Below are positions 1 through 7,611 of a stretch of 64,000 bases of DNA, one piece after another. Source of the DNA: an uncultured Bacteroidales bacterium (GTDB lineage Bacteria; Bacteroidota; Bacteroidia; Bacteroidales; Bacteroidaceae); assembly GCA_902782245.1 (NCBI GenBank), contig CACZMI010000001.1, positions 1 through 64,000 of the forward strand. Direction: 5' to 3'. The notes under the pieces were generated by a model. That model made no database searches, was not told the DNA's origin, and saw nothing but the letters and a program-made list of their open reading frames with translations. The position numbers were made by a program, and so were the translations under genes. Position 1 is the stretch's first letter. Every line of letters starts with the position of its first letter.

Positions 1-980
1 GATGTCGCTCACATGTTTTGCCCAGTTCCCGGGCGGTGGTGGTTTTCCTGGTGGCGGTTTCCCCGGTGGCGGTATGCCTCCTATGGGTGGTGGCGGCGGT
101 TTCGGCGGATTCGGCGGATTCGGCGGTCCTCAGGGCGGTGCCCAGGTTGAGTGCTCCGAGAAATTCACAGACATCAACTATGCCGGCGATGACGGTCAGG
201 TATATCACATGCTTGACATTTATCTGCCCAAGGAGGTTAAGGATAAATACCCCGTAGTAGTACACATCTACGGCAGCGCATGGGGCAGCAACAGTTCAAA
301 GGGTATGGCCGATGTGAATACAATAGGTCAGGCTCTGCTCAATGCAGGTTATGCAGTGGTTTGCCCGAACCATCGTTCAATCGCTGACGGCAAGTGGCCC
401 GCACAGGTTAACGATATCAAGGCCGTTATCCGCTTTATCCGTGCCAATGCCGATAAGTACAAATTTGACACATCATTCATAGCAACTTCAGGTTTCTCAT
501 CAGGCGGTCACCTGTCAGCCGTTACCGCTCTTTCAAACAATGTAAAGATCGGTAAGTACGGCACAGCCGAGTATGACATCGAGGGTAACGTAGGTCCCTA
601 CACCAAGGAGTCCAGCTACGTTAACGCATTCTGCGACTGGTCCGGTCCCACAGAGCTTCTGCACATGGACTGCGGCAACGCCATGATATTCGGTGGTCCC
701 GGTAACACCCCCGAGGAGCAGCTTATCGGCGCTCCCAAGGAGGGCCTTCCTGGATAAGAACGATGTGGCCGGTTACATGTTCCACGGTGATTCAGATCCC
801 ATTGTAGCATCATGCGTAAGCCAGTATCTCTATGACAAGATGCAGGAGGCTGGTGTTGAGAGCTACATAGTACGCGTTCCCGAGGGCAGTCACGGCGGTG
901 CCGCCATGTACACCGAGGAGAACCTCAAGAAAATGGTTGACTTCCTGAACGCCCAGCGCGCCAAAACAGCAAAGAAATAA
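1..980 (+). pseudogene. Frame-broken alpha/beta-hydrolase (esterase), 5' end outside window
   Basis: Secreted BD-FAE/pectin-acetylesterase-like alpha/beta hydrolase. The first readable frame (2-757) shows what looks like the tail of a signal peptide, a Gly/Pro/Phe-rich linker, an oxyanion segment (HIYGSAWG), and the nucleophile elbow SGFSSGGH. It then runs into a stop just after the segment EEQLIGAPK. The C-terminal part, with the FHGDSDPIV acid motif and the catalytic His in GSHGG, continues in another frame and ends at 980. In relatives some 15-20 residues normally lie between these two blocks, so about 50 bases seem lost as well as the frame. I read it as a pseudogene or a local assembly error. 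It lies outside the mobile element, directly upstream of tRNA-Val. Confidence 0.75.
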
Positions 981-1079
981 TACAAAAGGGGACAGACCCC
1001 TTTTGTACTATTTTTCATTTCGACGCAAAGGGGTCGTTTCTCTTTGCGTCATTTTTTGTATCTTTGCAGTGAAAATATT

Positions 1080-1154
1080 GATCCTTTAGCTCAGTTGGTT
1101 TAGAGCGCTTGCTTGACAGGCAAGAGGTCAGCAGTTCAAATCTGCTAAGGATCA
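1080..1154 (+). tRNA. tRNA-Val (anticodon GAC)
   Basis: The 75-nt sequence folds as a cloverleaf. The acceptor stem is GATCCTT/AAGGATC, the D arm GCTC/GAGC, the anticodon stem CTTGC/GCAAG around loop TTGACAG (anticodon GAC), and the T stem AGCAG/CTGCT with loop TTCAAAT. CCA is not encoded. Its 3' end (from 1141) is the left attachment site of the element that follows. The element restores the tRNA end, so the gene stays intact. Confidence 0.96.
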
Positions 1155-1157
1155 CAA
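1141..1157 (+). repeat. attL core (tRNA-Val 3' end)
   Basis: TCTGCTAAGGATCACAA covers part of the T arm, the acceptor 3' strand, the discriminator base and three more bases. It is identical to 58863-58879 (attR). The identity stops on both sides, which fits the crossover segment of a tRNA-targeting tyrosine recombinase. Confidence 0.88.
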
Positions 1158-1244
1158 TTTTTGGTTTTGGATGGGTGGTTGGTTGGGGTATGTGATTGAT
1201 TACTAGGTTGGTATTGATTATTGGAAAACACTGAAGGTTATTGT

Positions 1245-1275
1245 TGATTGAAAAAAGTGGTACAGAAGTGGTACA
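1245..1275 (+). repeat. Left arm repeat with two GGTACA boxes
   Basis: A 31-bp segment, TGATTGAAAAAAGTGG followed by TACAGAAGTGGTACA, recurs in the same orientation at 58770-58800 with one mismatch (G1265 to A). Each copy contains two GGTACA boxes spaced 11 bp apart. This is the layout expected of arm-type sites for the integrase or its directionality factor. It lies just upstream of the integrase -7 box, so binding could also repress the integrase. Confidence 0.75.
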
Positions 1276-1291
1276 TTGATTAGATTATTAT

Positions 1292-1299
1292 TATCTTTG
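1292..1299 (+). promoter_or_regulatory. Promoter -7 box of integrase
   Basis: TATCTTTG matches the Bacteroidota -7 consensus TAnnTTTG, 47 bases upstream of the integrase ATG. The -33 region falls in the GGTACA repeat rather than on a clear TTG. Confidence 0.55.
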
Positions 1300-1345
1300 T
1301 GTATCAGTAACTGTAACCACATTTTTTATTTATTGAGACCTTGTT

Positions 1346-2788
1346 ATGCCGACAAAATTCAGCTTTGAGAAGAATGGAACCATTAAGGTTCGGGTTAGGA
1401 TGAAGCGTTTGATTGATGGCGTTCCACGTGAGGTGGTTAACCAGCGACAGTTTATTCAGGACCTGAAGATTAATGAAGCGGACTGGAACCGTTACAATGC
1501 CTACAAGAATGAGAACTCACAGACTCAGTTCCTGAAGGACAATCCTATTTTTGCCAAGGAGATTAAGAAGTTGGATGCGATCAGGGAGAAGATTGATAAT
1601 GCCGGCTACGATCTTGATTCCAAGACTCTGAGGGATATTATTCATGATGTTACCCATGCTGATGCAATTGAAGAGGCAAATCAACTGAAAGCAGAAAGGG
1701 AGAAAAATAAACAGGAGAAGGAGGAGGCGGAGATGCGGAAGAAGCAGATGACGCTGTCCAAATTCATTGATGAGTATATTAAGGATGTAAAGGAGGGCAA
1801 CAGGACCACGCTTGCGCACGGACGTACTTTTGTACGGGGGTCAAGGTTCAGTGTGGCAAACTCTTTGGGTCACTTCAAGGAGTTCATGGAGGAAACGGGC
1901 ATTACATACGACTTTAAGGATGTTGATATGGACTGCTACAACCGTTATATGACCTGGCTTATTCATAAGGATATCAATCCGGAGAATAAGGAGACTGTCG
2001 ATAAGGATGGGAATAAGGTCGCCCCGAAGGTGAAGAAGGAAGAGATTCATTACTCCGACAATACTATTGGTGGTTTTATCCGTAAACTGAAAGGTGTTCT
2101 TAGGGCTGCGGATAGCCGTGGGTATCCGGTGAATCCTGCATACAAGAGTGTCGAATTTAAGGCGCAGGCTCTGGATGTTGATGCTATCTACTTGACCCGT
2201 GAGGAGGTTGAAAAAATGGAGAAGGTGGACCTGTCAAAGACAGAGAACAATAAGAGTTATGAGTTGGCCAGAGATCTATTTATGATAGGTGTATGGACTG
2301 CACAGAGGGTTTCGGACTACAACAATCTGAAGCCGGAGAACATTAAGGTGGTTAATAATGGTGATACACCTATTACATATATATCTATTCATCAGCAGAA
2401 AACTGGAAGGCAGGTGGAGATTCCCTGCAATGCCAAGGTGCGTGCAATCCTGGAGAAGTATCCAAAGGGACTACCTCATCTTAGTGACCAGAAGATCAAT
2501 ATGCACATCAAGGATATTGGTAAGTTGGCGGGGATTGATGATGTGGTAGAGATTAAGTCAAGCCGTGGAGGAATGGTGACCAAAGAGTATCATAAGAAAT
2601 ACGAGTTGATTTGTACTCACACAGCCAGAAGAACCGGTGCTACACTGATGTATCTGGATGGTGTTGCAGTATATGACATAATGAAGGTTACGGGACATAC
2701 CAGTGTAACCTCTTTAGAGAAGTACATCAGGGCGGATAAGCTGGAGGTGGCACAAAAGTTGGTGCTGCAGTATGACTACTTCAAGTAG
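1346..2788 (+). CDS. Tyrosine recombinase / site-specific integrase
   Basis: The 480-aa protein catalyses integration and excision at tRNA-Val. The N-terminal ~110 residues look like the beta-rich arm-binding domain of Bacteroides integrases. Next comes a lysine/glutamate-rich helical stretch (about 110-135), a SAM-like core-binding domain (about 138-270), and the C-terminal catalytic domain. Visible catalytic residues are Arg321 (TAQRVSD), His425-x-x-Arg428 (HTARR), His451 (GHTS) and the nucleophile Tyr460 (SLEKYI). It is full length for the family and points away from the tRNA into the element. The att core and arm repeats lie directly upstream. Confidence 0.95.
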   Translation: MPTKFSFEKNGTIKVRVRMKRLIDGVPREVVNQRQFIQDLKINEADWNRYNAYKNENSQTQFLKDNPIFAKEIKKLDAIREKIDNAGYDLDSKTLRDIIHDVTHADAIEEANQLKAEREKNKQEKEEAEMRKKQMTLSKFIDEYIKDVKEGNRTTLAHGRTFVRGSRFSVANSLGHFKEFMEETGITYDFKDVDMDCYNRYMTWLIHKDINPENKETVDKDGNKVAPKVKKEEIHYSDNTIGGFIRKLKGVLRAADSRGYPVNPAYKSVEFKAQALDVDAIYLTREEVEKMEKVDLSKTENNKSYELARDLFMIGVWTAQRVSDYNNLKPENIKVVNNGDTPITYISIHQQKTGRQVEIPCNAKVRAILEKYPKGLPHLSDQKINMHIKDIGKLAGIDDVVEIKSSRGGMVTKEYHKKYELICTHTARRTGATLMYLDGVAVYDIMKVTGHTSVTSLEKYIRADKLEVAQKLVLQYDYFK

Positions 2789-3043
2789 TCTCCTCTATAT
2801 AATAAGGTGTAATACCGCTTATATAACAAGGTCTCATATCAACGTATTGTATCTGCAATACATATTTATTCATGGCATTGAAAGGAAGAGATGACTTGTT
2901 GCGGCTGTGTAACGTTTTTGTTACGCGCTTGTTACGCTATCATTATGCATGCTTTTGGTTCAGATATATTCGTATATGTTACAATTTACTTTTAGGAATG
3001 TAATTTCTTGCAAAGCAATAAACCCTATCAAGTCGTGAATTGA
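2789..3043. other. Non-coding stretch after integrase
   Basis: No gene is supported here. It holds short repeats of GTTACGC/GTAACG around 2907-2940 and AT-rich sequence leading to the promoter at 3044. No clear terminator for the integrase is visible. Confidence 0.5.
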
Positions 3044-3099
3044 TATATTTGCGGCTGTTTAAGGGGCCTACATAATACTGACGGCCCCCAAAAACAGTC
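3044..3099 (+). promoter_or_regulatory. Promoter followed by two-tier stem-loop leader
   Basis: A -7 box TATATTTG (3044-3051) is followed at once by a strong nested hairpin. GGCTGTTT (3053-3060) pairs with AAACAGTC (3092-3099, one G-U), and inside it GGGGCC (3063-3068) pairs perfectly with GGCCCC (3083-3088). The transcript would start in or just before the structure. It may be a structured 5' leader for the following gene or a small RNA. There is no T-run, so it is not a simple terminator. Confidence 0.5.
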
Positions 3100-3122
3100 A
3101 AAGTCCTTTCCAATCTACTCCC

Positions 3123-3218
3123 ATGAAATATGCGTTTTATCATAAGGCCCAGGTATCATCTGGTATCGGGACCTATGTTTGTGGCGTATATTTTTACAAA
3201 GTGAAGGTGAGGAAATGA
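3123..3218 (+). CDS. Possible 31-aa small protein
   Basis: An ATG-initiated frame of 31 codons encodes a basic, aromatic peptide (begins MKYAFYHKAQV, ends KVKVRK). It sits between the structured leader at 3044-3099 and the gene at 3264. Support is only its position behind a promoter and its composition. No ribosome-binding site is visible and I recognise no family. It could be untranslated leader. Confidence 0.25.
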   Translation: MKYAFYHKAQVSSGIGTYVCGVYFYKVKVRK

Positions 3219-3263
3219 ACTAATCCCTAAATTATCGACAAATGGAGAGATTTATTAAAATGA

Positions 3264-3935
3264 TTGAAAGAAATTTTAGAGATGAGAAATCCTGTGTTTG
3301 TTGCCCAGCAAAAGATTATTAAGAAGATCAACAACTCTGAGATTGACAGTTTTTTGGTTCTAGACTGGGAATTGTATACTAATTGCTATCAGCCGGATTG
3401 TTTACAAAGAATTATTTTCTGCATTAAAGAGCCCGAGGCGCAAATTGCCGCTGTTAAGGCGTGTCTAGAGTGCTACAGACTATATCTGATAAAGAAGGAT
3501 TTCATTTTCTATAAGGAACGCTGGGATAATGGTTGTGCGTTCAAGGACTTCTGCGAGGCATTACTACGAAATCTGGAACAGAGAGAAGAGTTTACTGTTA
3601 AGAAGCAGATTTCGATCCTATCAAAGAGTGAAGGCAAGAAGACTACATCAATTCTGGATACTGAGAAAGCAAAAGAACTACTAGCAAGACTTCCTGTTGA
3701 ATTGTATGACGGTGGGCAATGGATGGAAGGGGTGACAAATGCTTTTAAGGCACAAGTTGCACATGTGATTGGCAAACTATTGGGGATTCCGAGCCGTAAG
3801 AAATGGAAGGATTTTGAGACTTGCTGGAACCTAAAAAGGATGTCGAAGACTTTCTATTCACTTAACGAACGGGCTTTGGACCCACTATTGATTAAGTTAT
3901 ATCCGGAGTACAATAGTATTTTTTACAAAGTTTAA
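3264..3935 (+). CDS. Hypothetical protein of integration/replication module
   Basis: A 223-aa protein if the TTG at 3264 is used; the in-frame ATG at 3282 (MRNPVFVAQQ) is an equally plausible start. It is mostly helical by composition, with a Lys/Glu-rich middle (about 115-140) and a C-terminal segment of basic and aromatic residues. No signal peptide, membrane segment or catalytic motif is visible, so it is probably cytosolic. Unknown proteins in this position, between the integrase and the DUF3853/VirE/DUF3987 genes, are common in Bacteroides elements. The gene ends 12 bases before the iteron array, so it might regulate or bind that array, but nothing in the sequence proves this. Confidence 0.7.
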   Translation: MKEILEMRNPVFVAQQKIIKKINNSEIDSFLVLDWELYTNCYQPDCLQRIIFCIKEPEAQIAAVKACLECYRLYLIKKDFIFYKERWDNGCAFKDFCEALLRNLEQREEFTVKKQISILSKSEGKKTTSILDTEKAKELLARLPVELYDGGQWMEGVTNAFKAQVAHVIGKLLGIPSRKKWKDFETCWNLKRMSKTFYSLNERALDPLLIKLYPEYNSIFYKV

Positions 3936-3947
3936 CAGGTCATTTAT

Positions 3948-4068
3948 GGTATGCTGACGGTATGCCAATGGTATAGCAATGGGACCCTTGTGGTATGGCA
4001 ATGGTATTTAAGTAAGAAGGTTATGGTATCCTTATGGGATATTGATGGTATAGAAATGGTACACGGAT
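3948..4068 (+). repeat. Array of eleven 11-bp iterons (GGTATnnnnAT-like)
   Basis: Read in steps of 11 from 3948, ten of the eleven units begin with GGTAT, GGTAC or a GGGA variant: GGTATGCTGAC, GGTATGCCAAT, GGTATAGCAAT, GGGACCCTTGT, GGTATGGCAAT, GGTATTTAAGT, AAGAAGGTTAT, GGTATCCTTAT, GGGATATTGAT, GGTATAGAAAT, GGTACACGGAT. Only the seventh breaks the motif, and the phase is kept through it. An inverted copy (GCCATACCACT) follows at 4080-4090. Eleven bp is close to one helical turn, so all sites face the same side of the DNA. This fits a replication-initiator, directionality-factor or repressor array. The att arm repeats use the same GGTAC spacing. Confidence 0.8.
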
Positions 4069-4110
4069 GTTTTTGTAAAGCCATACCACTGAGTTTAATT
4101 CTGTCTTTTA

Positions 4111-4131
4111 ACCCCTCATAGAGGGGTTTTT
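4111..4131 (+). terminator. Rho-independent terminator
   Basis: ACCCCTC-ATA-GAGGGGT followed by TTTTT. It closes the transcript that runs through the 3264 gene and the iteron array, and separates it from the DUF3853 gene. Confidence 0.85.
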
Positions 4132-4141
4132 GATTGTTACG

Positions 4142-4186
4142 GGATAGTATGAACAGGATAGTTAGTATCTATACCATTCACTATCC
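4142..4186 (+). promoter_or_regulatory. Operator-like repeat upstream of DUF3853 gene
   Basis: GGATAGT occurs at 4142-4148 and 4156-4162, and its complement ACTATCC at 4180-4186. The cluster lies about 100 bases before the DUF3853 start, so it may bind that HTH protein or the integrase. Confidence 0.4.
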
Positions 4187-4281
4187 GTTTTTGTTGTTCA
4201 AATTTGCGCCGTGACAGCACTTAAAGGCCTTTTGACTGTTTGCAGATAAACTTATAATGAACAACAAAAACCATCAAGATT

Positions 4282-4572
4282 ATGGAAATTGAAAATGGCC
4301 GTATTATGGCCACACTCTCTGTGGGAGAGTTCAAGGAGGTTATGAAGGATTTGACCGGTGTAAAGCCGGATATTGAGAAGAAACCGCATACATACGTATA
4401 TGGGATTCCTGGAATAATGCAACTGTTCAAGTGCTGCCGTTCAACAGCACAGACCCTGAAAGCTACTGTGATTAAGGATGCAGTGAGCCAAACGGGAAGG
4501 AAGATTGTGGTTGATGTGGAGTATGCCATAGCGTTGTTCAAGGCAAATAAACCCTTTAAGAATATTGGTTAA
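4282..4572 (+). CDS. DUF3853 family protein (excisionase-like HTH)
   Basis: A 96-aa protein of the DUF3853 type common in Bacteroides mobile elements. The C-terminal two thirds (about 35-90) match the family pattern: YVYGIPGIMQLFKCCRSTAQ is a winged-helix/MerR-like recognition unit, followed by ISQTGRK-like VSQTGRKIVVDVEYA. Small proteins of this kind are usual candidates for excisionase or regulator, and here it follows the iteron array and an operator-like repeat. The stop codon lies two bases before the ATG of the VirE_N gene, so the two are probably co-transcribed. The excisionase role is inferred from fold and position. Confidence 0.8.
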   Translation: MEIENGRIMATLSVGEFKEVMKDLTGVKPDIEKKPHTYVYGIPGIMQLFKCCRSTAQTLKATVIKDAVSQTGRKIVVDVEYAIALFKANKPFKNIG

Positions 4573-4573
4573 T

Positions 4574-5149
4574 ATGGAAAATATGAAAGAATCTGAGAAA
4601 AGGGAGTTGTGGAAGCCGACGCCACAGACATTCTCAGTATATAAGAAGGGTGTTTGGATAACGGAGCCATACGGTGTGATGGATCCATATGCGGCTTACG
4701 TGTATATACGTGACGGTGTGGCGAGGGAGCAGACCGAACAGCTGCGCAGGATATACGATACTGACAAAGCGAAGGCTTTCAAGCACAGCCAGTTTGAGAC
4801 AGCGACTTTTAGCGGTGTATATGAGAAAAAGTGTGATGGCGGGCTGAAGAAAGCCAGCGGGTATGTCTGCTTTGATATAGACCATGTTCCTGTTCAACAC
4901 GTGAAGGATATTCTGATGGAACTCAAGCAGTTTGATACTGTGCTGATATTTACAAGCCCAACGGGGCACGGCGTAAAATGGGTGGTGAACAACAGGAGTA
5001 TATTCAAGCATGTAGATTTCTACAATGCCGTAAGCAATTACCTGAGGGAGATACACCATATTGAGGTGGATATGCAGGCACGGCCACTGTCGCACGGATG
5101 CCTGCTACCTTGGGATCCTGAGGTTTATCTCAACCCGAACTATATGTAG
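4574..5149 (+). CDS. VirE N-terminal domain protein (BT4734/BF3469 family)
   Basis: A 191-aa protein from the ATG at 4574; an upstream TTG at 4565 would overlap the DUF3853 stop and is less likely. The segment from about residue 85 on (GYVCFDIDH, then LIFTSPTGHGVKWVV and HIEVDMQARPLSHGCLLPWDP) matches the VirE_N/BT4734 family. That family resembles the catalytic core of archaeo-eukaryotic primases: the acidic DID pair and the SPTGHG..K segment are in the right order. It is normally encoded right before a DUF3987 protein, as here, and the pair probably acts in replication of the excised element. The biochemical role is not established. Confidence 0.85.
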   Translation: MENMKESEKRELWKPTPQTFSVYKKGVWITEPYGVMDPYAAYVYIRDGVAREQTEQLRRIYDTDKAKAFKHSQFETATFSGVYEKKCDGGLKKASGYVCFDIDHVPVQHVKDILMELKQFDTVLIFTSPTGHGVKWVVNNRSIFKHVDFYNAVSNYLREIHHIEVDMQARPLSHGCLLPWDPEVYLNPNYM

Positions 5150-5186
5150 AACCTGCCACTACTACACAACAAAATGATTAATTACA

Positions 5187-6998
5187 ATGGCAGAGGAAGA
5201 GTTTGACATTGCGAAGTGGTTCAAACCGGACAGTGGTACGCAAGACCGGCCGCTGTCCGGGGCGAACGCTCCGAGGATAGCCACTCAGGAGCTTTATGAT
5301 GACATAGAGAAGGTGGTAAGCAGGATTGAGTCCCGATGCCTGGATATTACCAGCGATTACGGTAGTTGGAGGGACGTGGGTTTTGCACTGGCGGACGGAC
5401 TGGGAGAAGCGGGCCGCGACTATTACCACCGTATTAGCAGATTCTATCCGAAGTATGATGTCAAGGAGACAGACAAGCAATTCAACCGCTGCCTGAAGGG
5501 TAAGAAAGGCGGGATAACTGTAAAGACTTTTTTTCAAAAAGCAAAGGATATGGGAGTAGATATCAAGACACGGCAAATTGCCAAATCGCCAATATTGCCA
5601 ATACCGCCAACCAATAAAAATGGCGATATTGCCAAATCATCACCCAGTGGCAATTATGGCGATTTGGCAATATCAGACTGGATGCCAACCTTTAGTAATA
5701 CAATTGAGACTGATTTGCCTCATTTCCTGCAACTGGTAGCTGCAAGAGGCAATGACAGTCAGGAAAAAGATGTGTTGATACTGGGAACGATAGTAACGCT
5801 GTCAGCCTGCATGCCGAATGTAAGCGGTCTTTACAATGAGGTGGATGTTTATCCAAACCTCTATTTCTTTCTGACGGCAAGGGCCAGCAGCGGCAAGGGA
5901 CGGTTGAACCTGTGCAAGCTGCTGGTGGAGGGAATCCATGAACGGCTGTTTGAACTGTACCGACTGCAGAAGGAGGAGTATGAGATGAAGAGGAAAGACT
6001 ATGAGAGCAACAAGACTCCCGGCATACCCAAGCCCACTCCACCGGTGAAGAACATGCTCTTTATACCGGCCAACAGTAGTGCTACATCGGTATATCAGAT
6101 CCTGGGAGAGAGCAATGAACGGGGACTGATATTTGAGACGGAAGGTGATACGCTTGCTTACTCTTTTGCAAGTGACTTTGGAAACTTCAGCGACGGATTC
6201 AGGAAGGCCTTCCACCACGAATCTATAAGTTATCACAGACGCAAGGATGACGAGCATGTAGATTTGAAACACCCTCAGTTGAGCACGGTACTAAGTGGCA
6301 CTCCGGAACAGTTAAAAAGTCTGATTAAGGATGCGGAAAACGGATTGTTCAGCAGGTTCATTTACTACCGCCTGAATACGGGGCTGGTTTGGAAAAACGT
6401 GTTTGCCAACCCTACAGGGAAGAGTTTGAATACGGTGTTTGAGGAACTGGGCCAGAGGTTTGCGGAGTTCTATGAGACGCTGATGAAAGCACATGCGATG
6501 AAGTTCTGTCTGAACGCGGCCCAGATAGTGAAGTTCAACGCATACTTTAACGCCCTGCAGGAGCGACTGTTCAAACTGTACGGGGACCCTATAATAGCTA
6601 GTGTAAGGAGAATGGGACTGATATGTTTCAGGATTGCGATGATTCTTACAACTCTGCGAATAATGGAGACTGGTGATTTTGGTACAGACCTGGTATGTAG
6701 TAATGATGACTTTGATACCACTATGACAATGGTAAAGGTGCTGATTGAGCACACTCAAAGCGTGTATATAGAGTTGTGCTGCGGAGGAGATATACCGCCC
6801 CAGATGCAGAACACTCAAAAAACAAAGTTCTATGATGCCCTACCCGATGCCTTTGAGAGGACTGTTTACATGGAGGTGGCTGCAAAATTGAACATCCCGG
6901 ACCGTAGTGCAGACAGATATATTAAGCAGCTGTGCCAGAGCGGAAGTCTGGAGAAACAAGGGCATGGAGCCTATGCCAAGACTCAGCGGAATGAGTAG
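5187..6998 (+). CDS. PriCT/DUF3987 primase-helicase-like replication protein
   Basis: A 603-aa cytosolic protein. Residues ~30-125 resemble a PriCT-2 domain (WRDVGFALADGLGEAGRDYY, later KGGITVKTFFQKA). A low-complexity linker (~130-165) rich in Ile/Pro/Asn/Lys follows. From ~175 the protein is a DUF3987 ATPase-like domain with a P-loop-type motif (ASSGKGR, ~235), a Walker B-like acidic segment (LIFETEGDTLA, ~315) and a conserved LSGTPEQLK-like sensor. The end (about 550-603) looks like a small winged helix (LNIPDRSADRYIKQLCQSG). Relatives pair with VirE_N proteins and probably unwind or prime element DNA. The linker DNA contains nested inverted repeats, described separately. Confidence 0.85.
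   Translation: MAEEEFDIAKWFKPDSGTQDRPLSGANAPRIATQELYDDIEKVVSRIESRCLDITSDYGSWRDVGFALADGLGEAGRDYYHRISRFYPKYDVKETDKQFNRCLKGKKGGITVKTFFQKAKDMGVDIKTRQIAKSPILPIPPTNKNGDIAKSSPSGNYGDLAISDWMPTFSNTIETDLPHFLQLVAARGNDSQEKDVLILGTIVTLSACMPNVSGLYNEVDVYPNLYFFLTARASSGKGRLNLCKLLVEGIHERLFELYRLQKEEYEMKRKDYESNKTPGIPKPTPPVKNMLFIPANSSATSVYQILGESNERGLIFETEGDTLAYSFASDFGNFSDGFRKAFHHESISYHRRKDDEHVDLKHPQLSTVLSGTPEQLKSLIKDAENGLFSRFIYYRLNTGLVWKNVFANPTGKSLNTVFEELGQRFAEFYETLMKAHAMKFCLNAAQIVKFNAYFNALQERLFKLYGDPIIASVRRMGLICFRIAMILTTLRIMETGDFGTDLVCSNDDFDTTMTMVKVLIEHTQSVYIELCCGGDIPPQMQNTQKTKFYDALPDAFERTVYMEVAAKLNIPDRSADRYIKQLCQSGSLEKQGHGAYAKTQRNE
5577..5671. repeat. Nested inverted repeats inside the DUF3987 gene
   Basis: ATTGCCAAATCGCCA (5577-5591) is the exact complement of TGGCGATTTGGCAAT (5657-5671), and the segment between adds more copies of GGCGATATTGCC/GCCAATATTGCC in both directions. 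The encoded peptide is a low-complexity linker, so the DNA rather than the protein may be under selection, for example as an origin or initiator-binding site. Confidence 0.5.
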
Positions 6999-7037
6999 AT
7001 GCACAAAATGGAAAAGAATGAGAAACAGATGCAGACG

Positions 7038-7079
7038 AACGGTACTTACCGAATAATGTTATAACTTTGTTCCGTTCGG
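7038..7079 (+). promoter_or_regulatory. Promoter framed by an inverted repeat
   Basis: The -7 box TAACTTTG (7062-7069) is bracketed by CGAACGG (upstream, near 7037) and its complement CCGTTCG (near 7072-7078), an arrangement suited to a repressor. Transcription would run through the structured RNA at 7182-7334. The 13-mer TAAATTATCGACA at 7142-7154 also occurs at 3228-3240, upstream of the 3264 gene. Confidence 0.45.
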
Positions 7080-7181
7080 AGGAAAACAGGCCAATGAACA
7101 AGACATAATAAAGTATTCTGCTTTAGTTTCGCTGCGTTCCTTAAATTATCGACACAAACTAAACTTACGAAGATGAAACAT

Positions 7182-7334
7182 AAGCCGGATGCCTGTGTAA
7201 GGTGTATATGCAACCCAAAAAGGGTTTTTCATATTCCCTTCCGCATGGCATCGGTATGTATGTCAAAGCGTAAGTTAGGGCGTCGATAACCCGAGGGAAC
7301 GCAAGGCTGCATGACTGGTGTCATGCGGTTTTTC
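7182..7334 (+). ncRNA. Structured RNA, copy 1 (upstream of RNA copy 2 and abi)
   Basis: About 150 nt with a conserved fold. GATGCC (7188-7193) pairs with GGCATC (7247-7252). Inside it AAGG-TG-TATATG pairs with CATAT-TCC-CTT, capped by AACCCAAAAAGGGTT. A second block holds GGG..TCGATAACCC and an enclosing GCGT/ACGC. The RNA ends with a rho-independent terminator, GCATGAC-TGGT-GTCATGC then TTTTT (7309-7333). A second, diverged copy lies at 8750-8902. Paired positions vary together between copies (GATGCC versus GATGTT against the same GGCATC), which supports a functional RNA. I do not recognise the family. Confidence 0.6.
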
Positions 7335-7611
7335 TAATCCCTTTGGTAAATGCCGGACAAACAGCGGATGTCCGGTTGATCAATAGCAGGACATTCCGCA
7401 AAAAGCCAGCTAACCTAAACACCACACAAATCTATACTAAGCAACACCTTCAGACGGAAAGAAGTGTGTCCGGTTTGTGTAACCGTTGGACGATGGCGGA
7501 TGACAAAACCAGATGACCGGTCTGCAAGCATCTGTCCAGTCCACAAAAACGAGACGGACAATTTGTGACTTAAACGGTGTGTCTTGGTGCGATGGTGGTT
7601 GTGGATTGCAT
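7335..7611. other. Non-coding stretch downstream of abi and RNA copy 1
   Basis: It holds a perfect inverted repeat CCGGACA/TGTCCGG (7353-7359 and 7369-7375) and no supported gene. Short open frames here on the minus strand are unlike any protein I know and overlap the abi 3' end. Confidence 0.5.

Noticed and set aside
3948..4068. CRISPR-like array
   Set aside because: Units are 11 bp in strict phase with no spacers and no cas genes nearby; this is an iteron array.
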